Source: CAVPOO01 sp963707015 (GTDB lineage Bacteria; Pseudomonadota; Gammaproteobacteria; Thiohalobacterales; Thiohalobacteraceae). Taken from it: a stretch of DNA of 64,000 bases. Location: contig CAVPOO010000006.1 in the NCBI GenBank assembly GCA_963707015.1, positions 1-64,000 on the forward strand, read 5' to 3'. Under the pieces are notes generated by a model. That model searched no databases and had not been told where the DNA came from. It saw only the letters and a list, made by a program, of their open reading frames with translations. The translations under genes were made by a program, and so were the position numbers. Below, in pieces: positions 49,773 through 59,313 of the stretch (its first letter is position 1; each line of letters starts with the position of its first letter).

Positions 49773-49781
49773 GATAGTAGC

Positions 49782-50615
49782 TTGGCCTGCTATGCTATCG
49801 GTGATATCCAGGGCTGTTATAATGAACTCCAGTCCCTGCTGAAGGAATTGGACTTCCGCCCTCGCCACGATCGTCTCTGGTTCACAGGCGACCTCGTCAA
49901 CCGTGGCCCACAATCGCTGGAAACCTTGCGTTTCGTGGCCGATCTCGGTGATCGCGCAGTGACGGTGCTTGGTAACCACGATCTCCATCTCCTGGCAGCA
50001 GCACGTGATCCGCGCAACTTACGCCGCAAGGACACACTTCATGCCATTCTCGATGCACCCGACCGGGCTGAACTGCTAGACTGGCTACGCGCGCAACGAC
50101 TGCTTCACCACGACCCCGAACTGGGGTACACCATGATTCATGCCGGTTTGCCGCCGCAATGGAATCTCGAACTCTCTGCGCGCTGCGCCCGGGAGGTGGA
50201 GCAAATCCTATCCGGCCCGAAGGCAAACACGTTCCTTGAACATATGTATGGTGACCAGCCCGAAATCTGGTCGGAAAGTCTTGCCGGCTGGGACCGTCTG
50301 CGGTTTATCACCAACTGTTTCACGCGCCTTCGGTACTGCGATGTAAGCGGTCACCTCGCCCTGACCTACAAGGGCACACCTGGCAGCCAGCCAGCAGGCC
50401 TCTATCCGTGGTTTGAAATTCCCCAGCGTTGCAGCAGTGACCTGAACATCGTATTCGGGCACTGGTCGACACTGGGGCATCGTTCGGACCCTGGAATCTT
50501 CCCGCTTGATTCCGGTTGCCTTTGGGGCGGACACTTGACCGCACTGCGTCTGAGCAGCAAACCCCGCTGGTATAGACTACCCTGCCAGGGTGCGCAGAAA
50601 CCTGGCAACAGCTAG
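49782..50615 (+). CDS. apaH: Symmetrical bis(5'-nucleosyl)-tetraphosphatase ApaH
   Basis: ApaH splits Ap4A into two ADP and removes Np4 RNA caps. The 277 residues show the metallophosphatase motifs GDIQGC, GDLVNRGP and GNHD and the later FGHWSTLGH. The start is TTG 49782, which aligns with the family N-terminus (M-A-x-Y-x-I-G-D); no ATG lies close. Confidence 0.95.
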   Translation: MACYAIGDIQGCYNELQSLLKELDFRPRHDRLWFTGDLVNRGPQSLETLRFVADLGDRAVTVLGNHDLHLLAAARDPRNLRRKDTLHAILDAPDRAELLDWLRAQRLLHHDPELGYTMIHAGLPPQWNLELSARCAREVEQILSGPKANTFLEHMYGDQPEIWSESLAGWDRLRFITNCFTRLRYCDVSGHLALTYKGTPGSQPAGLYPWFEIPQRCSSDLNIVFGHWSTLGHRSDPGIFPLDSGCLWGGHLTALRLSSKPRWYRLPCQGAQKPGNS

Positions 50616-50639
50616 TCAGGACGCAGCCTCGATCGGCGC

Positions 50640-51827
50640 CTATCCGACCTTTGCAATCCGGCCATAGCGCAGCACCAGATAGCCGATGACCGCTGAAGCC
50701 ACAGAGGCGAGCAGCACTGCCAAACGATCGGCAGAGGCGAAGCGGTCCGGTGCCATCTCAAAGGCAAGCGAATCAATAAACAGACTCATGGTAAACCCTA
50801 TGCCTCCGAGAATAGACATGCCGTAGACTCCCACCCAGGTAACATCCGGAGGCAGTCTTGCAAGCCCGAGCTGAACACTCAACCAGATAAAGCCAAAGAT
50901 CCCGATCTGCTTGCCGAGAAACAGGCCGAGCGCGATACCCATCGGCACCGGGCCGAGAACCTCTGCGACCGACACATTTGCCAGCGGCACACCGGCATTA
51001 GCGAATGCAAAGAGCGGCAAAATCAGAAAGGTTACCCACGGATGCAGTGAATGTTCCATATCGCGGAGTGGAGACTTACCCTCCCCGTCCTTCGCTCGCA
51101 GTGGAATCGCAAACGCAAGTACCACGCCGGCAAGCGTTGCGTGCACCCCGGACTTTAGAACACTGACCCATAGAATGACGCCTACAACCACATACGCCGC
51201 CTGCCTGACCACACCCGCCAGGTTCATCACGGCAAGGCCCGCCACCGAAACAGCAGCAATCCCAAGTGAGAGCCATGAGAGATTGCTGGTATAAAATGCC
51301 GCAATGATTACGATGGCACCCAGGTCATCCATAATGGCAAGCGTCATCAGCACCAGCTTCACGGCGACCGGTACCCGACTGCCCGCCAGCGACAAAATTC
51401 CCAGCGCGAAGGCGATATCTGTTGCCGTCGGAATTGCCCAGCCTCTCAGGGCAAATGCATCCCCATGGTTGAAGGAATAGTAGATCAGTGCCGGCATAAC
51501 AATGCCACCGAGTGCGGCAAAACCGGGCAGTGCCACCTGGGATACGCTTGACAGCTGACCTTCGAGAACTTCGCGTTTCACCTCGAGCCCGACCAGCAGA
51601 AAGAAAACCGCCATCAAACCATCATTGACCCACATGAGCAGCGGCTTGTGAATCTCAAGGGCACCGATCTGCACCGCAATCGTGAGATGCAAAATCCACT
51701 CATACAGGGGATCGAACGGCGAGTTTGCGAGCAGCATGGCCAGCAACATGGCCACGATCAGAATAATGCCCGACGCTGATTCCTGTCGAACAAAATCCTG
51801 CAGAGAATTGACCGATTTATTTTGCAT
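50640..51827 (-). CDS. nhaA: Na+/H+ antiporter NhaA
   Basis: This 395-residue inner-membrane antiporter of about 12 helices shows NDGLMAVFFLLVGLEVKRE, GWAIPTATDIAFALG and TLAIMDDLGAIVIIA with the adjacent aspartates of the ion site. ATG 51827 was chosen; TTG and GTG codons just upstream are in frame. It converges on apaH. Confidence 0.96.
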   Translation of the reverse strand: MQNKSVNSLQDFVRQESASGIILIVAMLLAMLLANSPFDPLYEWILHLTIAVQIGALEIHKPLLMWVNDGLMAVFFLLVGLEVKREVLEGQLSSVSQVALPGFAALGGIVMPALIYYSFNHGDAFALRGWAIPTATDIAFALGILSLAGSRVPVAVKLVLMTLAIMDDLGAIVIIAAFYTSNLSWLSLGIAAVSVAGLAVMNLAGVVRQAAYVVVGVILWVSVLKSGVHATLAGVVLAFAIPLRAKDGEGKSPLRDMEHSLHPWVTFLILPLFAFANAGVPLANVSVAEVLGPVPMGIALGLFLGKQIGIFGFIWLSVQLGLARLPPDVTWVGVYGMSILGGIGFTMSLFIDSLAFEMAPDRFASADRLAVLLASVASAVIGYLVLRYGRIAKVG

Positions 51828-51871
51828 CACCAAGGACGGAAGTCAGGGCAGCCGGGGCGCGCAACCTGTGA

Positions 51872-52333
51872 TTATCTCACCACGGGAACAATAGCCGCGA
51901 TGTCAGACAGGGTTGTCAGATTCTGCTTGAAATCTATCTGGAAGAAGCGCATGACCTTCTTGGCCGGTAGTACCGCGGTAAACTTCTCCGTAAAGTCCTT
52001 GACGAGCGCGACGCGCTCATCTTCGACTGCCAGATAATCATTGAGTATCTTGGCAGCCTGCTCGTTCGAAAGCGCCTGATACTGGCTGGCGAAGGTGTTC
52101 ACCAGATCCAGTAGCTCATTATAAATGGTATTACGTTTCTCCTGATACGCATCATACACTGGCCAGAATGTCTTCTTCTCTTCATCAGTTAGATCCATAT
52201 TCATTGCTACCATGAGTTTCTGGTTTGCCTTCACCGCCTCCATGGACATGCGGGTAGTATCGTCGGCCTGCGCGTAGACTGCAGCCGGGAACAGGAACAT
52301 TGACACGGCCAGGATTTGGAGGAACTTTTTCAT
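51872..52333 (-). CDS. Periplasmic helical protein, Spy/CpxP-like
   Basis: This 153-residue protein has a signal peptide ending VYAQA. The mature part is nearly all amphipathic helix, with MDLTDEEKKTFWPVYDAYQE resembling the LTxxQ motif of Spy/CpxP chaperones. GGGAG lies seven bases before the ATG. I cannot name it further; a periplasmic stress or chaperone role is inferred from the architecture. Confidence 0.7.
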   Translation of the reverse strand: MKKFLQILAVSMFLFPAAVYAQADDTTRMSMEAVKANQKLMVAMNMDLTDEEKKTFWPVYDAYQEKRNTIYNELLDLVNTFASQYQALSNEQAAKILNDYLAVEDERVALVKDFTEKFTAVLPAKKVMRFFQIDFKQNLTTLSDIAAIVPVVR

Positions 52334-52490
52334 CTTGATCTCCCAGTTACGTTGATTATGACTCGCCAGGGAAACGCTGCCCTCATGGTGTAATCATGCA
52401 CAAATTCGCGCTCTGCTGTCCAACATCCCGCGCATGAGAGTCGTCCTGAACGTGCCTGCGAGTCGCTGATCGACCTTGCCGCCCACGCTT

Positions 52491-52865
52491 TCATTTACTA
52501 CGTGCGTGCACCGCTCGGCGAACAACAATGCTATAGACAAGAATATTGATCACAATCATTGTGGTACCAAGCACCACCTGCGTATCCCGTGTGAGCGCCT
52601 CAGGATACAGCAATGGCAGAATATAGCGGTCGACGAAGCCCACATGTGCGACACGTTCACCAGCCATGTCTCTGAATGCATACTCCAGATAGGTGAGTGG
52701 ACAAACCCAGCCTCCAAACTCAATACCTGCGGTCCACAGCACCGCCGGCAGATGCAACCACGCGATCCAGCCCCAGCGAAGGACCATCAGGCCGCCTGAC
52801 ACGGCAAAAATAACAAAGCCAAAATGGACGAGGACAAGCAGATCAGCGATGACACCGTAAACCAC
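52491..52865 (-). CDS. DUF2784 family membrane protein
   Basis: This 124-residue protein has three or four membrane helices: LVLVHFGFVIFAVSGGLMVL, the Trp-rich WGWIAWLHLPAVLWTAGIE, the CPLTYLE motif, and a C-terminal helix (VVLGTTMIVINILVYSIVV). This is the DUF2784 pattern. The function is unknown. Confidence 0.85.
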   Translation of the reverse strand: MVYGVIADLLVLVHFGFVIFAVSGGLMVLRWGWIAWLHLPAVLWTAGIEFGGWVCPLTYLEYAFRDMAGERVAHVGFVDRYILPLLYPEALTRDTQVVLGTTMIVINILVYSIVVRRAVHARSK

Positions 52866-52927
52866 TCAACTAAGTCCTTTCGGCCAGGGCCTCTCCGGCG
52901 CACGAGCCCCCTGTTGGCGCCAGCGGC

Positions 52928-53209
52928 CTACCCTGTCACCTCCACGCCACGCCAGAACGCGATATAGCCCCTGATGCGCTCTGCCTGCGCCGATGGATTT
53001 GGGTAATACCAGGCCGCATCAGGGTTCACGGAACCACTTACCTCAATATCATAGTAGCTTGCTTCACCCTTCCAGGGACAGGCGGTATGAGAGTCGCTCG
53101 CCTTGAGGTAGTCTCGCCTGACGGACTCGGGCGGGAAGTAATGATTACCCTCGATAACAATGGTATCGCTGCTCTCCGCGATTATTGCCCCGTTCCAGAT
53201 AGCCCTCAC
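52928..53209 (-). CDS. DUF427 domain protein
   Basis: This 93-residue protein of the DUF427 family shows IWNGAIIAESSDTIVIEGNHYFP, CPWKGEASYYDI and PDAAWYYPNPS. The start is GTG 53209, matching the family N-terminus, 13 bases after folA. The function is unknown. Confidence 0.88.
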   Translation of the reverse strand: MRAIWNGAIIAESSDTIVIEGNHYFPPESVRRDYLKASDSHTACPWKGEASYYDIEVSGSVNPDAAWYYPNPSAQAERIRGYIAFWRGVEVTG

Positions 53210-53222
53210 GATAGTCTACCGC

Positions 53223-53708
53223 TCACCGTCGCTGAAGCTGTACAAAGCTGTAGCGGTACGGGTTTTTCTGGTCAGGATCGTGATCCTGCCGGCGGGTTTC
53301 CTTCCATTCACGTTCATCAAGCTCAGGAAACCAGGTATCACCCGCGAAGGCATGATCCACCAGTGTCAGGTAGATCCGATCAGCGCGGGGCAGCAGCTGC
53401 CGGTAGAGATGGGCGCCTCCGATTACCATGACCTCCCTGTCCTCCCCCACCGCTGCCAGCGCGTCCTCAACCGAATGGGTAACAATACAGCCGGGCGCCT
53501 GAAAATCCGCGGTCGCTGTCACGACAACATTGGTGCGACCGGGCAGTGGCCTGCCTATCGACTCCCAGGTCTTGCGCCCCATGAGGATGGGTTTGCCCAT
53601 AGTAATTTCCTTGAAGTGCCTGAGGTCCGCCGGGAGGTGCCAGGGCAGCTGCTGGTTTCGGCCGATCAGCCGGTTCCGGTCCATGGCGACGACCAGCGAG
53701 ATGATCAT
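53223..53708 (-). CDS. folA: Dihydrofolate reductase
   Basis: FolA reduces dihydrofolate with NADPH. The 161 residues show ISLVVAMDRNRLIGRNQQLP, PWHLPADLRHFKEIT (with the active-site Asp), GRKTWESIGRPLPGR and VMVIGGAHLYRQLL. Its ATG overlaps the thyA stop (TGATG), coupling it to the enzyme that produces dihydrofolate. Confidence 0.97.
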   Translation of the reverse strand: MIISLVVAMDRNRLIGRNQQLPWHLPADLRHFKEITMGKPILMGRKTWESIGRPLPGRTNVVVTATADFQAPGCIVTHSVEDALAAVGEDREVMVIGGAHLYRQLLPRADRIYLTLVDHAFAGDTWFPELDEREWKETRRQDHDPDQKNPYRYSFVQLQRR

Positions 53709-54502
53709 CACACGGCAACCGGCGCCTTGATCCCCGGATGGCACCGGTAGTTCACGAGTTCAAAATCATCGTACTCGAATGCGAAGAGGTCCTTCACATC
53801 GGCATTGATGCGCATTGTCGGGAGCGGATAAGGCTCGCGCGCCAATTGAGTCTCGACTTGTTCGAGATGATTGAGATAGAGGTGTGCATCACCGAAGGTA
53901 TGAACAAAGTCCCCGGGTTCCAGCCCGGCCACCTGGGCCATCATCAGCGTTAACAGTGCATAGGATGCAATGTTAAAGGGAACGCCGAGAAAGATGTCCG
54001 CACTGCGCTGATAAAGCTGACATGACAACTTGCCGTCCGCGACATAGAACTGGAACAGCATGTGGCAGGGGGGCAAGGCCATGCTGTCAATCGCGCCGAC
54101 GTTCCAGGCGCTCACGATAATGCGCCGCGAATCGGGGTAGTTACGAAGCTGGTTCACTACGCCTGAAATCTGATCGATATGTCTGCCATCCGCGGTCGGC
54201 CAGGACCGCCACTGGCAGCCATAGATCGGACCGAGATTGCCTTCCTCGTCCGCCCACTCATCCCAGATGGTTACACCGTTATCGTTGAGATACCGGATAT
54301 TGGTATCGCCTTTGAGGAACCAGAGCAGTTCATGAATGATCGAGCGCAGGTGCAGTTTCTTGGTTGTTACTGCCGGGAATCCCTGTCCGAGATCGAAACG
54401 CATCTGGTAACCGAAGACACTGATCGTTCCCGTACCTGTGCGGTCCGATTTGCGCACCCCATGATCACGGACATGCCGCATGAGTTCGAGATACTGCTGC
54501 AT
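53708..54502 (-). CDS. thyA: Thymidylate synthase
   Basis: ThyA methylates dUMP using methylene-tetrahydrofolate. The 264 residues show [18 protein letters not shown], the catalytic Cys in [32 protein letters not shown] and [10 protein letters not shown]. It lies between lgt and folA, the usual lgt-thyA order. Confidence 0.98.
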   Translation of the reverse strand: MQQYLELMRHVRDHGVRKSDRTGTGTISVFGYQMRFDLGQGFPAVTTKKLHLRSIIHELLWFLKGDTNIRYLNDNGVTIWDEWADEEGNLGPIYGCQWRSWPTADGRHIDQISGVVNQLRNYPDSRRIIVSAWNVGAIDSMALPPCHMLFQFYVADGKLSCQLYQRSADIFLGVPFNIASYALLTLMMAQVAGLEPGDFVHTFGDAHLYLNHLEQVETQLAREPYPLPTMRINADVKDLFAFEYDDFELVNYRCHPGIKAPVAV

Positions 54503-54535
54503 GGTTGTCCCTCGATGAGCTCCGGAAGCAGGTCC

Positions 54536-55333
54536 CTAGCCTGCCGTCGCAGGGGCCTTCTGCCTATAGGCCCACCACACAAACACCACCCCGAACGCGA
54601 TCATTGGCAGAGACAGCAAATGTCCCATGGTGACCCATCCAAAGGCAAGAAAACCCAGATGTGCATCGGGCTGACGAACAAACTCGACCGCAAAGCGGAA
54701 AACGCCATAACATATCAGGAACAGGCCGGAGACGGCCATTGTCGGGCGGCGCCGGGCCGAATAAAACCAGAGGATAACAAACAGCACGAGGCCTTCGAGC
54801 AGGGCCTCATACAACATCGAGGGATGACGTGGCTGGTTGTCAACAAAGGGAAATACCATCCCCCAGGGCAGGTCCGTGGGACGTCCCCAGAGCTCGCCAT
54901 TTATGAAATTGCCGATGCGTCCGGCACCGAGCCCGAGCGGGATCAGCGGGGCAAGGAAGTCCGTCACCTCAAAAAAGTGCCGATGGGTGCGCCGGCCATA
55001 AAGCCACATGGCGAAGAGAACCCCGAGCAGTCCGCCGTGAAAGGACATGCCACCCTGCCAGATCCGGAACAGCATCAAAGGATCCTGCAGAAACAGACCG
55101 AAGTTGTAGAAAAGAATATAGCCGACCCTGCCGCCTAGCACGACCCCCAGCGCGACATAAAACAGCAGGTCTCCAATCTCTGCCGGATCCCAGCCGGAAT
55201 CGGGTCTGCGTGCCCGAACACGGCCCAACCACCATCCCCCGATGAAGCCGATCAGGTACATCACTCCGTACCAGTGCACGGCAAAATCGCCGATACGGAT
55301 TGCTGCCGGATCAATAGTCGGATACGTCAACAT
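54536..55333 (-). CDS. lgt: Phosphatidylglycerol-prolipoprotein diacylglyceryl transferase
   Basis: Lgt transfers diacylglycerol to the lipobox Cys of prolipoproteins. The 265 residues have seven membrane helices, [11 protein letters not shown], the MSFHGGLLG motif and the signature [19 protein letters not shown] 55333 overlaps the rlmI stop by seven bases. Confidence 0.97.
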   Translation of the reverse strand: MLTYPTIDPAAIRIGDFAVHWYGVMYLIGFIGGWWLGRVRARRPDSGWDPAEIGDLLFYVALGVVLGGRVGYILFYNFGLFLQDPLMLFRIWQGGMSFHGGLLGVLFAMWLYGRRTHRHFFEVTDFLAPLIPLGLGAGRIGNFINGELWGRPTDLPWGMVFPFVDNQPRHPSMLYEALLEGLVLFVILWFYSARRRPTMAVSGLFLICYGVFRFAVEFVRQPDAHLGFLAFGWVTMGHLLSLPMIAFGVVFVWWAYRQKAPATAG

Positions 55334-56571
55334 AGTGCGCTTTTTCCTTTCACGACGCGGCAATAGAATGCCTTGAGGTATTCGGACTCCGGGATCGCTG
55401 GATGCACCGGGTGGTCAGCGCTCTGGCGACCATACTCCAGGATTTGCAGGCCATGGCCGTGGTGACGCGCCGCCTGCAGCAGAATCTGTTGCAGCTTTGC
55501 CGCCTCGAGGTGCCAGGAGCAGGATGCCGAAACCAGGATGCCATCGGGAGTCAGAACCTGCATGGCGAGCTGATTGAGGCGCAGGTACGCCTCCTGGCCC
55601 GTCTTGATATCTTTTTTGCGCTTGATAAAGGCGGGCGGATCGAGAATGATCAGGTCAAACTGCTCGCCTGCCTCGCGCAAACTGCGCAGCACTTCAAAGG
55701 CATCGCCCTTGCGGCCTGTTGTCCTGTGGGCCGAGCCATTCAGTTGGGCATTCGCTTCCAGTCGGTCGAGTGCCTCCTGCGAACTGTCAACGCATAGCAC
55801 CTCGCGTGCCCCGCGCATGGCAGCACGAATGCCCCAGGCCCCGGTATAACTGAACAAATCCAGTACCCGCGCATCCCTGACGTAGCGATCAAGGCGTAAC
55901 CGGTTGTCGCGCTGATCGAAGAACCAGCCGGTCTTCTGCCCCTTGCGCAGCGAGATCTGAAAGCGAACGCCGTCTTCGTCCAGTTCGATATACTCGGGAA
56001 CTGTACCAACAGATTCCACATAGGATGGCAATCCTTCCAGTTGCCGGATGGGACTGTCATTACGCAGCAACACGGCGGCGGGCCTGATTACCTCATCCAG
56101 AGCAGCCAGTACCTCATCCTTGACGCGCTCCATCCCTGCCGTCGTCAGCTGAACAACCAGCACATCGCCATAGCGATCCACCACCAGTCCCGGCAGACCG
56201 TCAGCCTCGCCGTATACCAGTCGATAGTAGGGCGCGGGATACAGGCGCCCGCGCAGCGCAAGCGCCATCTCTGTACGTTGCACGAGCAGCGCCTGATCAA
56301 GAATGCGTGCGCTGTCCCGGCTGACAATTCGGGCACAGATGAGGGAATGCGGATTCACGTAGCCCGCCCCCAGCGGCTGGCCCGTGCCACTCTCGATCCG
56401 GACCGGCTGACCGGCCTCGAATGCGTGCAAGGGTGTCCGTGCCGTGTCTACCTCATTGCTGTAGATCCAGAGGTGCCCGGCACGCAGGCGGCGTTCCTCA
56501 CGTCGCTTGAGCTGCAGGATCGGCAGCGCCGGACGTGTGTCCAACGTGCGGGAAGAAGGTTTCACTGGCAC
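55327..56571 (-). CDS. rlmI: 23S rRNA m5C1962 methyltransferase RlmI-like
   Basis: This 414-residue protein has an N-terminal PUA domain ([15 protein letters not shown], then [15 protein letters not shown]), an RFM-type hinge and a SAM-dependent methyltransferase domain with [31 protein letters not shown] and the PCS-like catalytic ASCSWH. Family members methylate cytosine in 23S rRNA. The start is followed by a 25-residue tail not seen in all homologues. Confidence 0.92.
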   Translation of the reverse strand: MPVKPSSRTLDTRPALPILQLKRREERRLRAGHLWIYSNEVDTARTPLHAFEAGQPVRIESGTGQPLGAGYVNPHSLICARIVSRDSARILDQALLVQRTEMALALRGRLYPAPYYRLVYGEADGLPGLVVDRYGDVLVVQLTTAGMERVKDEVLAALDEVIRPAAVLLRNDSPIRQLEGLPSYVESVGTVPEYIELDEDGVRFQISLRKGQKTGWFFDQRDNRLRLDRYVRDARVLDLFSYTGAWGIRAAMRGAREVLCVDSSQEALDRLEANAQLNGSAHRTTGRKGDAFEVLRSLREAGEQFDLIILDPPAFIKRKKDIKTGQEAYLRLNQLAMQVLTPDGILVSASCSWHLEAAKLQQILLQAARHHGHGLQILEYGRQSADHPVHPAIPESEYLKAFYCRVVKGKSALC

Positions 56572-56623
56572 TCGATGGCTACCTGGGTCAATGGCGATTG
56601 TCGAGGCTGTCAGCGCCCCGGCG

Positions 56624-58204
56624 TCATTCTAACATCAAGAACTTGCTGGCCTGCCAGATCAGAATACCCGCCGGGCGGGTCCGGTAGGCCTGTGACAACT
56701 CGCTGCCATCAGTCGGTATATCGCTGACTCCGGCGTAGAACACCAGATAACCATCCGGGTTGGCCCTTGCCCAGGTGGCGGCATCCGCCGCATCAACACT
56801 GACCAGAGGTTCTGCCAGTCGCCCCAGAAACTGGAACTGGCCGTGGTACTTGCCGACATTTGCCACGGGCTTGCCCGCTGCCTGGTAGTGACGAATACGC
56901 TCGCTGACCACTTCCAGGTCATACGCGGATGCCGCCGTCTGCACAAGGCTCAGGTGTGTCACCATGACCAGCAACGCGCTGCCAAAGGTCATACGCCGCA
57001 CGGCCTCACCGGCCGTTGCGGGGCGAAAAAAAAGCAAAACGACTGCCGCACCAATACTCAACAGCCCCCAGTACCATGGAATCCGGCTGGCCCAGAACGG
57101 CAGGCTCGCCGAGTCCAGAGCGGGAAGCAGCAGCAACGTCATGCCGCCCGCAAACAGCATGCCCGCCACCGCCCACAACCGCCCTGGAGTCGGCAGGCTG
57201 AATCCAAGGGATCTGGCGATCAGCAGCGCGAAGCCAGGCAGCACCGGCAAGAGATACTTGACCTGCTTGCCGCTGATGACACTGAGTATCAGCAGCGCCG
57301 GCACGATCCAACTGATGATCATCCGCGTGCCCTCATCTTTCCACAAGCCGGGATTGCGCAGCCCTTGCCAGACGGCCGACCACAGGACCCATGGCAGTAA
57401 CAACACGGGCAACCAGGCAAAGTACCACCAGGCAGGCTGCCGGTGCGCAAAGGCATCGACGAGGCGACCCGCACTCTGACCCCAGAAGATCGCCTGTGCG
57501 TAGGCATCGCCACCCGCTCGCGCTGCCGGGATCGCCCAGGCCAACGCAATCAGTGCGCCGCCGATCAGGCTCAGCGAAAAACCTGCATACCACGCTCCCC
57601 AGCCCACCACCGGTTGCCGCACCCACAGGGGAGCGAGCAGCGCAACCGGGACGAGATGTATGAGTACAACGGGCCCCTTGCTCAAAGCGCCAAGCCCGAG
57701 ACCCAGCCCGAGGAGAAGCCAGCCATAAGCCTCGCCGCGTGCAGCGTTGACCAGTCCCTTGACACCTAACAGGGTGCAAAACACCAGCAGCAGGTCGAAC
57801 TGCAGCAAGGTAAAGAACATTGCCCACAGCAGCCCGCCGAAAAGAACCCAGGGTGCAGCCAAAGCCGTTTCGCGCTCATGCGGCCAAAGCTGCCGTGCAA
57901 CCGCATAGGTAAGATACAGGTTTGCCAAAGAAAACAGCGGCGCGATCAGTCGCGGCCACCATTCGTTGACACCGAAGACACTCCAGCCAAGATGAATAAA
58001 CCAGAAAAGCAACGGAGGCTTGTGACTGTAGGGCTCGCCATTGAGATACGGGACGAGCAGATCACCCCGCTGCCACATCTCCCACGCCACTGCCAGGTAA
58101 CGCGTTTCATCCACCGGCAGAAGCGGGCGGACGACGAGCGCGGTGCCCAACACCACAGCCCACAGGCCCACAAGCTGTACGCTATGCCGCGAAGCCGGAC
58201 TCAT
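56624..58204 (-). CDS. ArnT-like phospholipid-carrier-dependent glycosyltransferase
   Basis: This 526-residue membrane protein has about 12 helices and the GT-C/GT83 pattern: the first loop PVDETRYLAVAWEMW, PYSHKPPLLFWFIHLGWSVFG and EWWPRLIAPLFSLA. Such enzymes move a sugar from an undecaprenyl-linked donor to lipid A or another periplasmic acceptor. The gene is third in the GT2-LAB_N-ArnT-like operon and overlaps the LAB_N gene by four bases. Which sugar is moved cannot be told. Confidence 0.88.
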   Translation of the reverse strand: MSPASRHSVQLVGLWAVVLGTALVVRPLLPVDETRYLAVAWEMWQRGDLLVPYLNGEPYSHKPPLLFWFIHLGWSVFGVNEWWPRLIAPLFSLANLYLTYAVARQLWPHERETALAAPWVLFGGLLWAMFFTLLQFDLLLVFCTLLGVKGLVNAARGEAYGWLLLGLGLGLGALSKGPVVLIHLVPVALLAPLWVRQPVVGWGAWYAGFSLSLIGGALIALAWAIPAARAGGDAYAQAIFWGQSAGRLVDAFAHRQPAWWYFAWLPVLLLPWVLWSAVWQGLRNPGLWKDEGTRMIISWIVPALLILSVISGKQVKYLLPVLPGFALLIARSLGFSLPTPGRLWAVAGMLFAGGMTLLLLPALDSASLPFWASRIPWYWGLLSIGAAVVLLFFRPATAGEAVRRMTFGSALLVMVTHLSLVQTAASAYDLEVVSERIRHYQAAGKPVANVGKYHGQFQFLGRLAEPLVSVDAADAATWARANPDGYLVFYAGVSDIPTDGSELSQAYRTRPAGILIWQASKFLMLE

Positions 58205-58494
58205 CCGCGCTGGTGGTCCCGACCGGCCAGGCGCTCGCGGTGAATCAGGTAAAGGTTGCGTGAATAGATGAAGAAACCGGCCGCCTGACCCACAATGAAG
58301 ACCGGATCCCGACGGTAGACAGCGTAGCTCAAGAGAATCAGACCCCCCGCAATACTGAAGTACCAGAACGCAACCGGGATGACGCTGCGCCGGCGCCGCT
58401 CGCTATAGATCCATTGCACAAGGAAACGCATGGAAAACAGGGCCTGCCCCACGAAGCCCAGCATGAGCCAGGGGAGCGGTATGGGTGCATCCAT
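58201..58494 (-). CDS. LAB_N domain membrane protein (lipid A biosynthesis N-terminal domain)
   Basis: This 97-residue protein has three short membrane segments and the LAB_N pattern GQALFSMRFLVQWIYSERR, PVAFWYFSIAGG and FIVGQAAGFFIYSRNLYLI. The domain is found alone or fused to LpxB and is commonly linked to GT2 and ArnT-like genes. It touches both neighbours (1-bp and 4-bp overlaps). Confidence 0.92.
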   Translation of the reverse strand: MDAPIPLPWLMLGFVGQALFSMRFLVQWIYSERRRRSVIPVAFWYFSIAGGLILLSYAVYRRDPVFIVGQAAGFFIYSRNLYLIHRERLAGRDHQRG

Positions 58495-59231
58495 TATTCA
58501 GCATCCTCTTTGTCAGGCGTTGCAATCACTGGCCGCAGGGTGCGGCGCTGTAGCCACCAGACACCGAACAGATCGGTAATTCCGACCCACAAACGGTCAT
58601 GCACGCCGTACTTGCTGGCCCCTTTCAGGCGCGCCCGGTGATTGACTGCCACTGACACGACCTTACTGCCCGCATGCAGGAACAACGCCGGCAGAAAGCG
58701 ATGCATGTGATCAAAGCGTGGCAAACTGAGAAAGCTATCGCGGCGAAAGAGTTTCAGGCCGCAGCCCGCATCCGGCGTATGATCTTTGAGCAGGCGACTA
58801 CGCACAGCGTTCGCGATACGCGAGGCAAGCCGTTTGACCCGGCCGTCGCGCCGTTGCCGGCGCCAGCCGACAATCAATCCCGGGCCGTCAGGCAACTCAG
58901 GCGCACGCAATGTACGCCAAAGACGCATGATGTCCGACGGATCATTCTGCCCATCGCCGTCCAGCGTCGCGACCCACGGCGCCCTGGCAGCCAGAACGCC
59001 GGTCAGAATCGCCGCACTCTGACCGGCATGGTATTCGTGCTGCCGAATACGCAAGCTCGGATACCGGTCGGCCAGCCCAAGCAGTTCCGCCAGGGTGCCG
59101 TCGGTACTGCCATCATCGACACAAATGATTTCGTAGGCGAAACCCTCGGGCAAACGCCCCTGGATCTCTTCGATGAGCGGACAGATGCTCTCCCGCTCGT
59201 TGAGGACAGGAATGACGACCGATAAATCCAT
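58494..59231 (-). CDS. Family 2 glycosyltransferase (polyprenyl-phosphate sugar synthase type)
   Basis: This 245-residue GT-A enzyme shows DLSVVIPVLNERESI, VDDGSTDGT, ATLDGDGQNDPSD and the late RRDSFLSLPRFDHMHRFLP. It lacks clear C-terminal membrane helices. DPM/ArnC-like members charge undecaprenyl phosphate with a sugar for a GT-C enzyme, here probably the ArnT-like protein two genes on. ATG 59231 gives the family start; the frame is open to 59339 but would overlap the divergent DUF255 gene. Confidence 0.93.
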   Translation of the reverse strand: MDLSVVIPVLNERESICPLIEEIQGRLPEGFAYEIICVDDGSTDGTLAELLGLADRYPSLRIRQHEYHAGQSAAILTGVLAARAPWVATLDGDGQNDPSDIMRLWRTLRAPELPDGPGLIVGWRRQRRDGRVKRLASRIANAVRSRLLKDHTPDAGCGLKLFRRDSFLSLPRFDHMHRFLPALFLHAGSKVVSVAVNHRARLKGASKYGVHDRLWVGITDLFGVWWLQRRTLRPVIATPDKEDAE

Positions 59232-59313
59232 GGAAAACCGTAAGCAAAAAGGACAGAAAGACTCGCAATCGGTATAGTTGAGTGCCCCAACGAACGCGGC
59301 AAGGCGGTGCGCC

